From contig NZ_ATXH01000001.1 of NCBI RefSeq assembly GCF_000421585.1, positions 62,001 through 126,000 on the forward strand: a stretch of 64,000 nucleotides of DNA. Direction: 5' to 3'. Made by a program: the position numbers and the translations under genes. The notes beneath the pieces were generated by a model that saw nothing but the letters and a program-made list of their open reading frames with translations, made no database searches and had not been told where the DNA came from. Source of the DNA: Thermodesulfatator atlanticus DSM 21156 (GTDB lineage Bacteria; Desulfobacterota; Thermodesulfobacteria; Thermodesulfobacteriales; Thermodesulfatatoraceae). This document shows positions 8,731 through 17,762 of this stretch, in pieces; positions within the stretch are counted from its first letter, which is position 1, and each line of letters starts with the position of its first letter.

Positions 8731-10251
8731 ATGAAAATATTTTCCTTTTTTAGAAATTTTTGGGGCTCCAAAAGCCTCTATTTAAAAGAGGCTGATGAAC
8801 TTTTGCCATTAATTCAACGGGAGCGCCAACAAGAAATAGAACGACTTTTTGTAAAGATAGAAGCTCTCTTAAAAATATTAAGGGAAATTATTGACGAAAA
8901 ACATCCCATATCCATTCATGACTTAAGGGTTTTATTGATTAACCTTTTCGACGAGGTGAGAGAACTTTTAAATCATTTACTATCCTTAACACAATCTGAC
9001 TTCTTGTTAGCACAGAGATTGGAAGAACTAGAGAAAAAGATTATGAGACGTCTAAATAATCAACAATTAGAGCCTCCTTTAGTAACTAAGCTTTCAAAAA
9101 TCGATATAGAAGATCAAGGATGGTTAGAAAAAGAGATTGCTATCTTAGGAGAAATAAAAAATGTTTTAGGCCTTCCGGTTCCAGATATTTTGGTTTTTAC
9201 CCCGCAGGCCTGGGAAACTTGTATAAAAGAAGAAATAATAAAAAAAGGGACAAAAACACTTCCTTACAAATTAAAATCTGAGTTAAAAGAAATTATTAAA
9301 TCTTATTCCGTAAAAAATGCTGTAAAATTACGGGTATTTAATGATCTGAACAATTTATCCTTAAAAGCTCAAGGCAATTTAGAGGCGATAACCAGCGCAT
9401 ATATAGCGTTATTAACAAGGGCTTTAAAAAGAAATTTAAGTCCTCAAAGCATATTAGTTTGGGAGGATATCCCTATAACTAGTTCTGGTGAATTTTATAC
9501 TTCATCCCCTGACAGTCCCCATTTATCTTTAGTAGTTTTTGGCGAAGATATTTGTTATCTATCCAAGAATCCTTCTTTTGATAATCTTTCAGAAAATAGT
9601 TTGTCTTTGCAAGATAAAAGATCTTTTCTCATATATTCATTTATTTTAGAACATTTTTTTGGTTTTCCTTTACATCTTAAATGGATAAAAACAAAAAGCG
9701 GCCAAATTTTATTTTATGACGTAAAAGTTCTTAAGGGAATTAATCCTGAAATTGCTCATGAGAAAGTATTAACGGAAGGTGGTATCGTAGTATATCATGG
9801 AGTTGTTACCGGACAATTAAGTCTTCCTAAAAAATATCTGTTAAAAGATACTATTTTAATGATACCAAAAGGAGAAGATATAATCTCCGTATTATCTGAA
9901 TCAATCCAAGGGGTTTTATTAGAGGAAGGACATCCACAGGATTTCATAGGACATCTTTGCCAGCAGCTTAAAATTCCGGCACTTTGCCAAGTAAAGGGTT
10001 TTCGTCAACTTTCAGAAGGAGCGATTGTTACACTTGATACTTACCATAGAAAGATTTATCAAGGGGGAAGTCTAGAAAAACCGCTCTTTCTTCCTTTTCA
10101 GGGGAAGGGGATAGAGGCGGCAAAAGGATACCGTCGCTTGAGAAAGTTAGTAGAATTAATATTTTCTGAAAAATCAAAAGAGTTCAGTATTGAACAATTA
10201 ATTAAGACAAGTCAATTAAAATACTATGACATCTTCAAGAAGCAAAGATAA
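8731..10251 (+). CDS. Degenerate dikinase paralogue lacking the catalytic His
   Basis: This 506-residue protein matches the first two-thirds of the dikinase-like proteins. It has about 115 helical residues, a shortened ATP-grasp (about 125-330) and a mobile domain (about 335-450). The RSSA..ED..SFAGQ loop is replaced by LRVFNDLNNLSLKAQG. In the mobile domain GSPTSH has become GHPQDF, putting Phe (about residue 405) where the phospho-accepting His should be. The unknown C-terminal domain is absent. The frame is long and open with no frameshift, so it looks like a maintained pseudoenzyme rather than a decaying gene (inference). It is the first gene after the rightward sigma-54 promoter and overlaps the next gene by 26 bp. 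Confidence 0.75.
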   Translation: MKIFSFFRNFWGSKSLYLKEADELLPLIQRERQQEIERLFVKIEALLKILREIIDEKHPISIHDLRVLLINLFDEVRELLNHLLSLTQSDFLLAQRLEELEKKIMRRLNNQQLEPPLVTKLSKIDIEDQGWLEKEIAILGEIKNVLGLPVPDILVFTPQAWETCIKEEIIKKGTKTLPYKLKSELKEIIKSYSVKNAVKLRVFNDLNNLSLKAQGNLEAITSAYIALLTRALKRNLSPQSILVWEDIPITSSGEFYTSSPDSPHLSLVVFGEDICYLSKNPSFDNLSENSLSLQDKRSFLIYSFILEHFFGFPLHLKWIKTKSGQILFYDVKVLKGINPEIAHEKVLTEGGIVVYHGVVTGQLSLPKKYLLKDTILMIPKGEDIISVLSESIQGVLLEEGHPQDFIGHLCQQLKIPALCQVKGFRQLSEGAIVTLDTYHRKIYQGGSLEKPLFLPFQGKGIEAAKGYRRLRKLVELIFSEKSKEFSIEQLIKTSQLKYYDIFKKQR

Positions 10252-12130
10252 GGTAAAATACGATAATCAATTAATAAAATTCTTTTTAAGTGAAGGATTT
10301 TCTAACATAAAGACTAATCACTTGTCTTTTAAAGTTCTTTTAAGAAAGAGATATAATTTATTTTTAGAGATAGAAAAATTTAAAAGACAGATAAACAAGA
10401 AGATAACACTTTCAAAAATAGAAACAGATATTTTTAAGATATATAAAGAAATAAAGTCTATTATACAATGTCTCAATGATCTTTCTTCAGGAAGATATCG
10501 CTGGCTATATCCTTTGCTAGAAAATCTAAAAAAAGAAATAAAAGAAGAGTGTCTATCTCAAGAAAATAGGGTAGGGTGCCTTCCGTTAGAAGAAATAGAT
10601 TTTTCTTTAAAAGATAAGATAGGAATTCCTGCCGCACAGTTAGGTGAAATCAAAAATAAATTGGATATTCCCGTCCCTCCAGGGATAGTAATTCCTTTAA
10701 GTCAAGGGGTATTGAAAAAACAGTATGAAGAAGAGATCGAACAATGTATAAAAAGATGGGGACATCCAGCAACCATTAGTATACAAATAAGTCCACTTAA
10801 TAAAGAATTTTGGTTGTTACCCAAATTAGAAGTTTTGACCAGGATATGGAAAGAAGAACTCTTAATTGTTTTGGAAGATATTAAGTACCAAATACAGACT
10901 TGGCAGACATACGTAGGGAAAGAATCCTCCTTAGAAGGAAGTATAATTATCCAAAAATCTATTAAACCAAAGCTATCAGGTATTTTATATACATCAAATC
11001 CTTCTTGTCCCGAGCAACCTCTAATTTTTTTAAAAGACAATAAAAATTTTCTACTTATTGAAGACAACAAGCCCCCTTTTATAGAGAGCCTTTTATCTTA
11101 TGCAGAAAGGATAAAATCTTATTTTAAAGAAGACATAATTCTCGGATGGGAAGTAGATGAAAATGAAAAAATATATATATGCCAATGTGTTCCAATAAAT
11201 TCACCTATTTTAAAGTTTTCTTTTCAATCGGAAAGAAAAATAAGAACTGATTCTAGAAAGGACTTCCAAAAGTCTATTTCTATTTCTGAAGAGGCTTTTT
11301 TTAATGATCTCAAGGAAAAGATTACTTCTTTAACAATAGCTTTGCCTGAGAGTGAAGACTTAGCGGTAGTAGTAAATCCTAAAGAATTTAAAACTTTTCG
11401 AGATCTCAGTTTTTTTTCTCATGAAGCTGCCGTGCGCGAATTATTCCTTTTAGAAAAAGAAGGACCTCTTCATATTTTAAAAGATCCGCGAATTCCCATA
11501 ACTTTTTATCTTTTAGACATCGGAGATGGTGTGCATCAACAAGCCCTTTTTAAAAGAGAAATTACCATATCCGATATTTGTTCTCTCCCTTTGCTTATAC
11601 TATGGCGTGGGATGACTCATGAAGACGTAGATTGGAAAGGAGCAGTTGAATTTAATCTTGGCGGTTTTTTTTCGGTTTTATCACGTTCTTTTATTGAAAC
11701 TAGCGTAAAAAGAGAAGGAGGAAAGGGTTATTTTGTTGTTGCAAGGGACTATTTGTATTTGAGATTGCGGCTTGCCTACCACCTCATGAATGTAGAAGCC
11801 TTTTTTAGGGAAGAAGGGGATAATTACCTAATATTTCGTTTACAGGGAGGGGGCGCAGGGTCTTCAGGACGCCATCAGCGCCTCCTTCTCCTGCGAGACA
11901 TTTTAGAACCCTTGGGTTTTGAAGTAGAAATAACTTCGGATCTCATCTGCGGCCTTTATTTAGGACCAAGGGACAAAAAGCTTGAAATCACTTTAAATTA
12001 TCTGGGGCGTCTTTTGGCTTTTACCCGTCAGCTGGATATGACTTTACATGACCAAGAAAAACGTAAAACCTACGTGGAAACCTTCCTCAAAGATTATTAC
12101 CGGCAAATAACTAAAATCGAAAATTCTTAA
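10226..12130 (+). CDS. Degenerate dikinase paralogue keeping the unknown C-terminal domain
   Basis: This 634-residue protein has the helical N-terminal region (about 1-120). A strongly eroded ATP-grasp follows at about 125-330; only fragments such as GEIKNKLDIPVPPGIV and SGILYTSNP are recognisable, and there is no RSSA..ED..SFAGQ loop. The phospho-histidine domain is missing altogether. The C-terminal 250 residues match the shared unknown domain well (LLDIGDGVHQ, RLAYHL, RLQGGGAG, LGRLLAFTRQLDM). Together with the overlapping upstream gene it looks like one ancestral protein split and stripped of catalytic parts. The best-conserved portion is the unknown domain, which suggests that this domain is what is being used. 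Confidence 0.75.
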   Translation: MTSSRSKDKVKYDNQLIKFFLSEGFSNIKTNHLSFKVLLRKRYNLFLEIEKFKRQINKKITLSKIETDIFKIYKEIKSIIQCLNDLSSGRYRWLYPLLENLKKEIKEECLSQENRVGCLPLEEIDFSLKDKIGIPAAQLGEIKNKLDIPVPPGIVIPLSQGVLKKQYEEEIEQCIKRWGHPATISIQISPLNKEFWLLPKLEVLTRIWKEELLIVLEDIKYQIQTWQTYVGKESSLEGSIIIQKSIKPKLSGILYTSNPSCPEQPLIFLKDNKNFLLIEDNKPPFIESLLSYAERIKSYFKEDIILGWEVDENEKIYICQCVPINSPILKFSFQSERKIRTDSRKDFQKSISISEEAFFNDLKEKITSLTIALPESEDLAVVVNPKEFKTFRDLSFFSHEAAVRELFLLEKEGPLHILKDPRIPITFYLLDIGDGVHQQALFKREITISDICSLPLLILWRGMTHEDVDWKGAVEFNLGGFFSVLSRSFIETSVKREGGKGYFVVARDYLYLRLRLAYHLMNVEAFFREEGDNYLIFRLQGGGAGSSGRHQRLLLLRDILEPLGFEVEITSDLICGLYLGPRDKKLEITLNYLGRLLAFTRQLDMTLHDQEKRKTYVETFLKDYYRQITKIENS

Positions 12131-12132
12131 TC

Positions 12133-12168
12133 AGAGACAGCGCACGGGATCCGTTCCCATTTTTGCAA
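12133..12168 (+). repeat. Remnant of the dispersed MITE-like element
   Basis: GAGAC is followed by GGGATCCGTTCCCATTTTT, one arm of the central hairpin seen in the complete copies at 35875-36006 and 47763-47891. The second arm and the right terminus are missing. Confidence 0.5.
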
Positions 12169-12290
12169 GTTTTATTTTACATAATGTTCATTATCAGACA
12201 TTTTTTTGTTACGGTCCACTCTTGGGATGCTTAGGTCATTGGTGCTCCCTCACAAGACTTTGGAGTTGTTAGGGACTATACAGTTTTCTT

Positions 12291-12319
12291 TTGACAGGAA
12301 TTGTCCTCGCGGCTTAAAA
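12291..12319 (+). promoter_or_regulatory. Candidate sigma-70 promoter of the hdr-flx operon
   Basis: TTGACA at 12291-12296 and TTAAAA at 12314-12319 are separated by 17 bp, 23 bp before the ATG at 12342. The -35 box is perfect and the -10 box is moderate. Confidence 0.4.
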
Positions 12320-12341
12320 TTGAGATAACCTCGGAGGTTTT

Positions 12342-15300
12342 ATGGGAAAAGGCTCTGTCCTTATTGTTGGTGGTGGTATTGCAGGTGTTCAAGCTGCACT
12401 TGATCTTTCAGCCTCTGGTTTTTTTGTCTATCTCGTTGAAGCGCGTCCTGCCATTGGCGGCGTTATGGCCCAGCTTGATAAGACTTTTCCCACCAACGAT
12501 TGCTCCATGTGTATTCTTTCGCCCAAGCTTGTTGAAGTTTCTCGCAACCAAAACATCAGACTCTTAACCCTTATCGAAGTCCTTGAAGTTTCAGGCTCCC
12601 CTGGTGAATTTTTCGTAAAACTCAGGCGTAATCCGCGCTATGTTGATGAATCTAAATGCATTGCTTGTGGCGAATGTGCTGCCAAATGTCCTAAAAAGGT
12701 TCCCAACGAATTTGATAAAGGGCTTTCTTTTCGCAAAGCCATCTACCTGCTTTATCCCCAGGCGGTACCGCTTAAGTACTCCGTTGATCCAAAGCACTGC
12801 ATTGCCATCAGAAAGCCCGGCCGCTGTGGTTTTTGTCAAAAGGCTTGTCCAAACGGTGCTATTGATTTTTCTCAAAAAATAGAAGAGTTAGAGCTAAAAG
12901 TTGGTGCTATACTTCTTGCTCCAGGTTTTGATACCTTTGATCCCTCGGGTCTTGATCAGTACTGCTACGGGAGGCTCCCACAGGTGATGACCGCCCATGA
13001 ATTCGAAAGGCTTCTTTCAGCCTCAGGGCCTACTCGTGGGGATTTAAAAAGGCTTTTTGATGGGAAAACTCCCCGAAAAATCGCCTGGGTGCAGTGTGTG
13101 GGCTCGCGGGATATAAATCGTGCTCAAGTCCCTTATTGTTCTTCAATTTGTTGCATGTATGCCTTAAAGCAAGCGGTTATTGCCAAGGAACATGCCAAAG
13201 AAGAACTTTCTACCACCATCTTTTACATGGATATGCGCACCATGGGCAAAGGTTTTGAGGAATATCTTGAGCGGGCCAAGGAACAGGGAGTGCGCCTTGT
13301 GCGCTCGAGAATTCATAGCATTTTGCCTCATCTAGACTCTGTTCTAATCCATTATCTAGACGAAAAGGGCTCCTGCCACGATGAATTGTTTGATCTGGTG
13401 ATCCTTTCGGTGGGTATAAGACCTCATCAGAGCCTATATAATATTGCCAAGGCTTCTCAGGCTGAGCTTGATTCCTTTGGTTTTTTGAAAGAAAGTCTTC
13501 TTGAGAGTCGCCCGGGTATTTTTGTTTGTGGCGAGGCTTCTGGGCCAAAAGATATCCCTGACACCGTTGCTGAGGCAAGTGCCTCTGCAGCTAGAGCTCA
13601 AGCGCTGCTTGCTGATGCACGCTTTCAAGAAACCCAAGAAAAAGCCTATCCGCCCGAAAGGTTTGTATTTCCTGAGCCTCCAAGGATAGGCGTTTTTGTC
13701 TGTCACTGTGGCTTAAACATTGCAAGTGTGGTGAACGTAAATGAAGTAGCCCGTTTTGCCGCTCACCTTCCAGACGTATGCCACGTAGAGGATAATCTTT
13801 TTACCTGCGCAGAAGATACTGTCCAAAAAATTATAAAAGCCATCAAAGAAAAAGCACTTAATCGCATTGTGGTGGCAGCCTGCACCCCGCGCACCCATGA
13901 ACCCCTTTTTCAAGAAACACTTCGTGCTGCAGGGCTAAACAGTGAGCTCTTTGAAATGGCAAATATCAGGGACCAGGACTCCTGGGTGCATCCTGAGACC
14001 CCAGATAAAGCCACCCAAAAAGCCAAAGAACTTGTGGCCATGGCTGTTAACCGGGTACGCCTTAAAAGGCCTGTTTCAGCCCAACGTGTAGAGGTAATTA
14101 ACCGAGGGCTTGTGGTTGGGGGTGGGCTTGCAGGGATGCAAGCAGCACTATCTCTTGCAGAGCAAGGATTCCCTGTAACCCTTGTGGAAGAAAAAGAAAT
14201 CCTTGGGGGATACGCTTTGCGGGTCCCGCGTACGGTTTACGGAAAAAGGCTCCCAGATCTTGCCCTTGCACTTGCTGAAAAAGTTAGCCACCATCCTCTG
14301 ATAGACTTACGCCTTAAAACCAGTGTCATCGATGTTTCCGGTTCGGTGGGTCAATTTAAGACAAAACTTTCTGACGGAACTGCGGTGGAACACGGGATAG
14401 CTATTTTAGCTACTGGTGCACACCCGTACATTCCCCATGGCCCCTATTCTTTTGGCTACGGGCAGTCAGAAAACATAAAGATTAGCCTTGAGCTAAACGA
14501 GCTCATCAAAACGCATCCTGAAAAGATTAAAAGTCTTCGAGAAGTAATTTTTGTTCAGTGTGTGGGCTCACGCATCCCTGAAAGGCCCTATTGCAGCAGG
14601 GTGTGTTGCACTCAAACGGTGGAGCAAATCATCACCCTTAAAGAAATAAATCCAAAACTTAAGATTTTTGTCCTTTACCGGGACATGCGCACCTATGGCA
14701 AAAATGAAATACTTTATCAGAAGGCGCGTGAACTCGGCGCTGTATTTATCCGATATGATCTTGATAGTCTTCCTGAGGTAAGCCCAGGCAAAACTTTAAG
14801 GCTAAGCGTCTTTGAGCCTGTTATCAAAAAGACTTTGGAACTTTGTCCTGACTTGCTGGTGCTTGCCACCGCTGTGATACCAAATGAAAGCGGCATTGCT
14901 GTGGCTAAGCTTTTTAAGTGTGCCACCACTCCTCAAGGGTTTATGCTTGAGGCCCATCAGAAACTTCGTCCTGTTGATTTTGCTACTGAAGGGGTCTTTA
15001 TGGCAGGGCTTTGTCATTACCCTAAGTCCGCAGAAGAAAGTTTGAGGCAAGCTCTCGCAGCAGCGGCAAGGTCTGCTACCATCCTTGCCAAAAAAGAATT
15101 GCCACTTGAGCCCCTGGTGGCAGAGACTGACCCGCGCAAATGTTCCGCTTGTGGCCAGTGTGTGGCGGTCTGCCCGTACCAGGCCATACATCTCGAAGAG
15201 ACTAAACCTTTCGGCAGGGTTTCGGTAGTTAATACCTCGCTTTGTAAGGGTTGCGGAAATTGTACGGCAAGTTGTCGTTCAGGTGCTATAAGACTTAAAA

Positions 15301-15362
15301 ATATAGATGAAGAAATTGTTATCGCAAGTATCGAGGCTGCCTTTGGCAGATTGTGGTATTAA
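12342..15362 (+). CDS. HdrA-like FAD/iron-sulfur protein with two flavin modules
   Basis: This is a 1006-residue cytoplasmic flavoprotein of the heterodisulfide reductase subunit A family. It has an FAD Rossmann motif (GGGIAGVQAALDL, about 9-21) and the HdrA signature CSMCILSPK. Ferredoxin-type clusters follow (CIACGECAAKCP near 106; CGFCQKACP near 161). A second HdrA-like half begins near residue 454 (VCHCG), with another FAD motif (GGGLAGMQAALSL near 590), CVGSR...CSRVCC, and two C-terminal 4Fe-4S motifs near 934 and 968. It is longer than the roughly 650-residue methanogen HdrA, so it resembles a fusion of two HdrA-type units. It heads an operon with MvhD/FlxD- and FlxCBA-like genes and is the probable bifurcating core. 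TTTTATG is preceded by GGAGG. Confidence 0.9.
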   Translation: MGKGSVLIVGGGIAGVQAALDLSASGFFVYLVEARPAIGGVMAQLDKTFPTNDCSMCILSPKLVEVSRNQNIRLLTLIEVLEVSGSPGEFFVKLRRNPRYVDESKCIACGECAAKCPKKVPNEFDKGLSFRKAIYLLYPQAVPLKYSVDPKHCIAIRKPGRCGFCQKACPNGAIDFSQKIEELELKVGAILLAPGFDTFDPSGLDQYCYGRLPQVMTAHEFERLLSASGPTRGDLKRLFDGKTPRKIAWVQCVGSRDINRAQVPYCSSICCMYALKQAVIAKEHAKEELSTTIFYMDMRTMGKGFEEYLERAKEQGVRLVRSRIHSILPHLDSVLIHYLDEKGSCHDELFDLVILSVGIRPHQSLYNIAKASQAELDSFGFLKESLLESRPGIFVCGEASGPKDIPDTVAEASASAARAQALLADARFQETQEKAYPPERFVFPEPPRIGVFVCHCGLNIASVVNVNEVARFAAHLPDVCHVEDNLFTCAEDTVQKIIKAIKEKALNRIVVAACTPRTHEPLFQETLRAAGLNSELFEMANIRDQDSWVHPETPDKATQKAKELVAMAVNRVRLKRPVSAQRVEVINRGLVVGGGLAGMQAALSLAEQGFPVTLVEEKEILGGYALRVPRTVYGKRLPDLALALAEKVSHHPLIDLRLKTSVIDVSGSVGQFKTKLSDGTAVEHGIAILATGAHPYIPHGPYSFGYGQSENIKISLELNELIKTHPEKIKSLREVIFVQCVGSRIPERPYCSRVCCTQTVEQIITLKEINPKLKIFVLYRDMRTYGKNEILYQKARELGAVFIRYDLDSLPEVSPGKTLRLSVFEPVIKKTLELCPDLLVLATAVIPNESGIAVAKLFKCATTPQGFMLEAHQKLRPVDFATEGVFMAGLCHYPKSAEESLRQALAAAARSATILAKKELPLEPLVAETDPRKCSACGQCVAVCPYQAIHLEETKPFGRVSVVNTSLCKGCGNCTASCRSGAIRLKNIDEEIVIASIEAAFGRLWY

Positions 15363-15373
15363 AGGATTAAAAT

Positions 15374-15826
15374 ATGACTTTTGAACCGAAAATCATTGCC
15401 TTTCTCTGCAACTGGTGTAGCTACGCAGGTGCTGACCTTGCCGGGGTTTCCCGTAGGGCTTATCCGCCTTCCATTCGTATTGTGAGAGTTCCTTGCTCGA
15501 GTCGTGTTTCCCCAGCCATGATTTTTGATGCCCTAAAGTCAGGGGCCGACGGTGTGCTGGTGGCAGGGTGTCATCCTGGAGACTGCCATTATCTTACGGG
15601 AAACATGTTTGCGCGCAGACGGTTCTATATGCTAAAAAAGCTCCTTGAATTTACAGGCCTTGAGCCTGAAAGAGTCCAGTTTTCTTGGGTCTCTGCCTCA
15701 GAAGGAGATGTTTTTGCAGCAATTGTTAAAGAATTTACGATAACTCTCGAAAAACTCGGTCCAAATTTAAATTTTAGAAAAATTATTAAGGGAGAAGGCT
15801 TTGGCTTCCTTTGCAGAAAAGATTAA
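15374..15826 (+). CDS. MvhD/FlxD-like iron-sulfur electron-transfer subunit
   Basis: This 150-residue protein is of the methyl-viologen-reducing hydrogenase delta-subunit family. The cysteines lie in the typical places: CNWCSYAGAD near the start, RVPCSSRV and GCHPGDCHY, which bind a 2Fe-2S cluster in the family. It would carry electrons between the FlxCBA-like module and HdrA. AAAGGAT precedes the ATG and the gene follows hdrA by 11 bp. It overlaps the next gene by 26 bp. Confidence 0.9.
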   Translation: MTFEPKIIAFLCNWCSYAGADLAGVSRRAYPPSIRIVRVPCSSRVSPAMIFDALKSGADGVLVAGCHPGDCHYLTGNMFARRRFYMLKKLLEFTGLEPERVQFSWVSASEGDVFAAIVKEFTITLEKLGPNLNFRKIIKGEGFGFLCRKD

Positions 15827-16781
15827 AGAAGCTGCGAAAAATGTCCTTAAAGAGGGCCTGGCCTCTGGAATTTTGGCTTACACCAAAGGTCAAGATATTT
15901 TTTGCGAAAGAATAACTTTTGTCTCTACCAAAGATGAAATTTCTAAAATTATCTGGCCTTCTTTTGGGGGTCTTAACCCTGCTAACTATCTCAAAAAACT
16001 GAAAGGGAAAAAATTAGCCCTTTTTGCCCCCGGATGTGTAGCGCGCGCTGTGGTTGTGCTTATCAAAGAGGGTCAAATAAAAAGAGAAGATGTTTTTTTA
16101 ATCGGTGTGCCCTGCCCTGGTATGCTTGACCCCAAAAAGCTAAAAAATTCATTCCCACAAATCATAGCAATCGAAGACGATTTTAAGGAAAACCTTACGA
16201 TAAAAACCCCTTCAACTTCGAAAAACTTAAAAAGAATCGATTTTTTACGTGATACTTGCCTTTATTGCAAATATCCTTTGCCAGAAACCTATAACATTTT
16301 ACTTCCAGCTGAAGGGAAAAGGCCTGCCAAAGACCCTTACGCCTTGGTGGAACAAATCGAAGGTTTAGACATTTCTTTGCGCAGTAAGTGGTTTTGGGAT
16401 CAGTTTCTTTCACGCTGTATTCGTTGCTACGCCTGCCGCAATGCGTGTCCGCTTTGTTATTGTGATTTTTGTTTTGTTGACGAAACAAGGCCAGCTTGGA
16501 TTGGGAAAAGCCGCGACCCTATAGATGTTGCCCTTTATCACCTTGTGCGAGCCTATCATTTGGCAGGCCGGTGCGTGGAATGTGGGGCCTGTCAGGCGGC
16601 CTGCCCTTTTGATATTCCTGTGGCTCTTCTTACTAAAAAACTTGGAAAAGAAGCTTTACACGCTTTTGGTTACGAGGCAGGGCTTTCCCTTGAAGAGCCG
16701 CTTCTTTTTAACACTTTTCACGAAAACGACCCTGAAGACTTTATATTTACCCACAAGCTGAAAGAACAAGGAAAAATTTAA
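15801..16781 (+). CDS. FlxC-like 4Fe-4S protein
   Basis: This is a 326-residue iron-sulfur protein. A Cys-rich region early in the protein (APGCVARAV, GVPCPG) and DTCLYCKYP precede two ferredoxin-type motifs in the second half (CIRCYACRNACPLCYC and CVECGACQAACP). Its size and position match the 4Fe-4S subunits of Hdr-linked flavin oxidoreductases (FlxC), also related to hydrogenase/F420-dehydrogenase beta subunits. The start is a TTG at 15801 with GGGAG about 9 bp upstream, inside the preceding gene. Its stop overlaps the next start (TAATG). Confidence 0.75.
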   Translation: MASFAEKIKEAAKNVLKEGLASGILAYTKGQDIFCERITFVSTKDEISKIIWPSFGGLNPANYLKKLKGKKLALFAPGCVARAVVVLIKEGQIKREDVFLIGVPCPGMLDPKKLKNSFPQIIAIEDDFKENLTIKTPSTSKNLKRIDFLRDTCLYCKYPLPETYNILLPAEGKRPAKDPYALVEQIEGLDISLRSKWFWDQFLSRCIRCYACRNACPLCYCDFCFVDETRPAWIGKSRDPIDVALYHLVRAYHLAGRCVECGACQAACPFDIPVALLTKKLGKEALHAFGYEAGLSLEEPLLFNTFHENDPEDFIFTHKLKEQGKI

Positions 16782-17761
16782 TGCTTTACGTGTTAGGGCG
16801 CGAAAAACTGGATAATTGGCTAGCTTTTCTTGAAAAAAAGGCAAGGCTTTTTGTGCCGGGAAAAGAGAAGTTTGAACCCTATCAGGGAAATATCACCTTT
16901 GAAAGCAAACCTCTCCTTAGCCCCAAGGAGTTTTTTCTTCCTCCACGTGAGCCCATGCTTTCCTTTGAGGTAACTCCTGGAGCGTTTCCTGAAAAACTAA
17001 GCCCGTCTCCAGATGAGAGAATAATTTTTGGGGTGCGGGCCTGTGATGCTTACGCTTTAACCCTCATAAAAAAAGTCTATCAGGAAGATGTTTTTTTCTC
17101 TTTGCGATATAAAAACACAAGCCTTATCGGTAAGGCCTGCTTAGCAGAGAGCACGGATTGTTTTTGCTGGGCCATGGGTATTGACCCTTTTTCAGGATCG
17201 GGCTTAGATTTGCTCTTCCTTGAAAAAGATGAAAAACTCCTCTTAAAACCCATTACCGAAAAGGGAAAAACGCTTGTTCCTGTAGAAGCTAAAGAAGCTT
17301 TGCCAGAAGACAAAGCCTTATTCAACGAAATAGCTAAAAACTTTCTAAAAAATAAAAATCCCTCCCCTTCCCTTTTGCGCTTAAAAGAAAAAGACCTGAT
17401 GACGATTTATAACGCGTCTTTTTGGGAAAAACTCTCCTTTGCTTGTCTTAACTGCGGGATATGTACGTTTCTTTGCCCTACTTGTTATTGTTTTGACGTG
17501 CATGATGAGGTTGTGGGCGAAAAGGGCCTGCGTATAAGGGTCCCTGACAGTTGCATGTTTCTTTTATACACCCAGCACGCCTCAGGGCATAACCCGCGCA
17601 GAAGTCCTCTTGCCAGGTTTAGAAACCGCTTTATGCACAAATTCAAATATTTTCTAGACGAATATGGAGAGCCTCTTTGTGTGGGATGCGGGCGGTGTAA
17701 CACCAACTGTCCGGCAGGGATCAACCTTTGGGAGATAATACAGGCCATGGGTGAGGTTTAG
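16781..17761 (+). CDS. FlxB-like 4Fe-4S dicluster protein
   Basis: This 326-residue protein is related to anaerobic sulfite reductase subunit A and sulfhydrogenase beta subunit. An N-terminal half with GVRACDAYAL and scattered Cys precedes two C-terminal 4Fe-4S motifs (CLNCGICTFLCPTCYC and CVGCGRCNTNCPAGI). It passes electrons from the flavin subunit encoded next to the FlxC-like protein. The ATG overlaps the upstream stop, so the subunits are translationally coupled. Confidence 0.8.
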   Translation: MLYVLGREKLDNWLAFLEKKARLFVPGKEKFEPYQGNITFESKPLLSPKEFFLPPREPMLSFEVTPGAFPEKLSPSPDERIIFGVRACDAYALTLIKKVYQEDVFFSLRYKNTSLIGKACLAESTDCFCWAMGIDPFSGSGLDLLFLEKDEKLLLKPITEKGKTLVPVEAKEALPEDKALFNEIAKNFLKNKNPSPSLLRLKEKDLMTIYNASFWEKLSFACLNCGICTFLCPTCYCFDVHDEVVGEKGLRIRVPDSCMFLLYTQHASGHNPRRSPLARFRNRFMHKFKYFLDEYGEPLCVGCGRCNTNCPAGINLWEIIQAMGEV

Positions 17762-17762
17762 C

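Noticed and set aside
8731-12130. The two short dikinase paralogues as pseudogenes
   Set aside because: Both frames are long, intact, overlapping and placed behind a good sigma-54 promoter; loss is limited to catalytic parts, so I treat them as probable pseudoenzymes.
13210-13706. Open frames antisense to the HdrA gene
   Set aside because: Several overlapping antisense frames of 60-120 codons follow the codon pattern of the real gene and have no recognisable domain.
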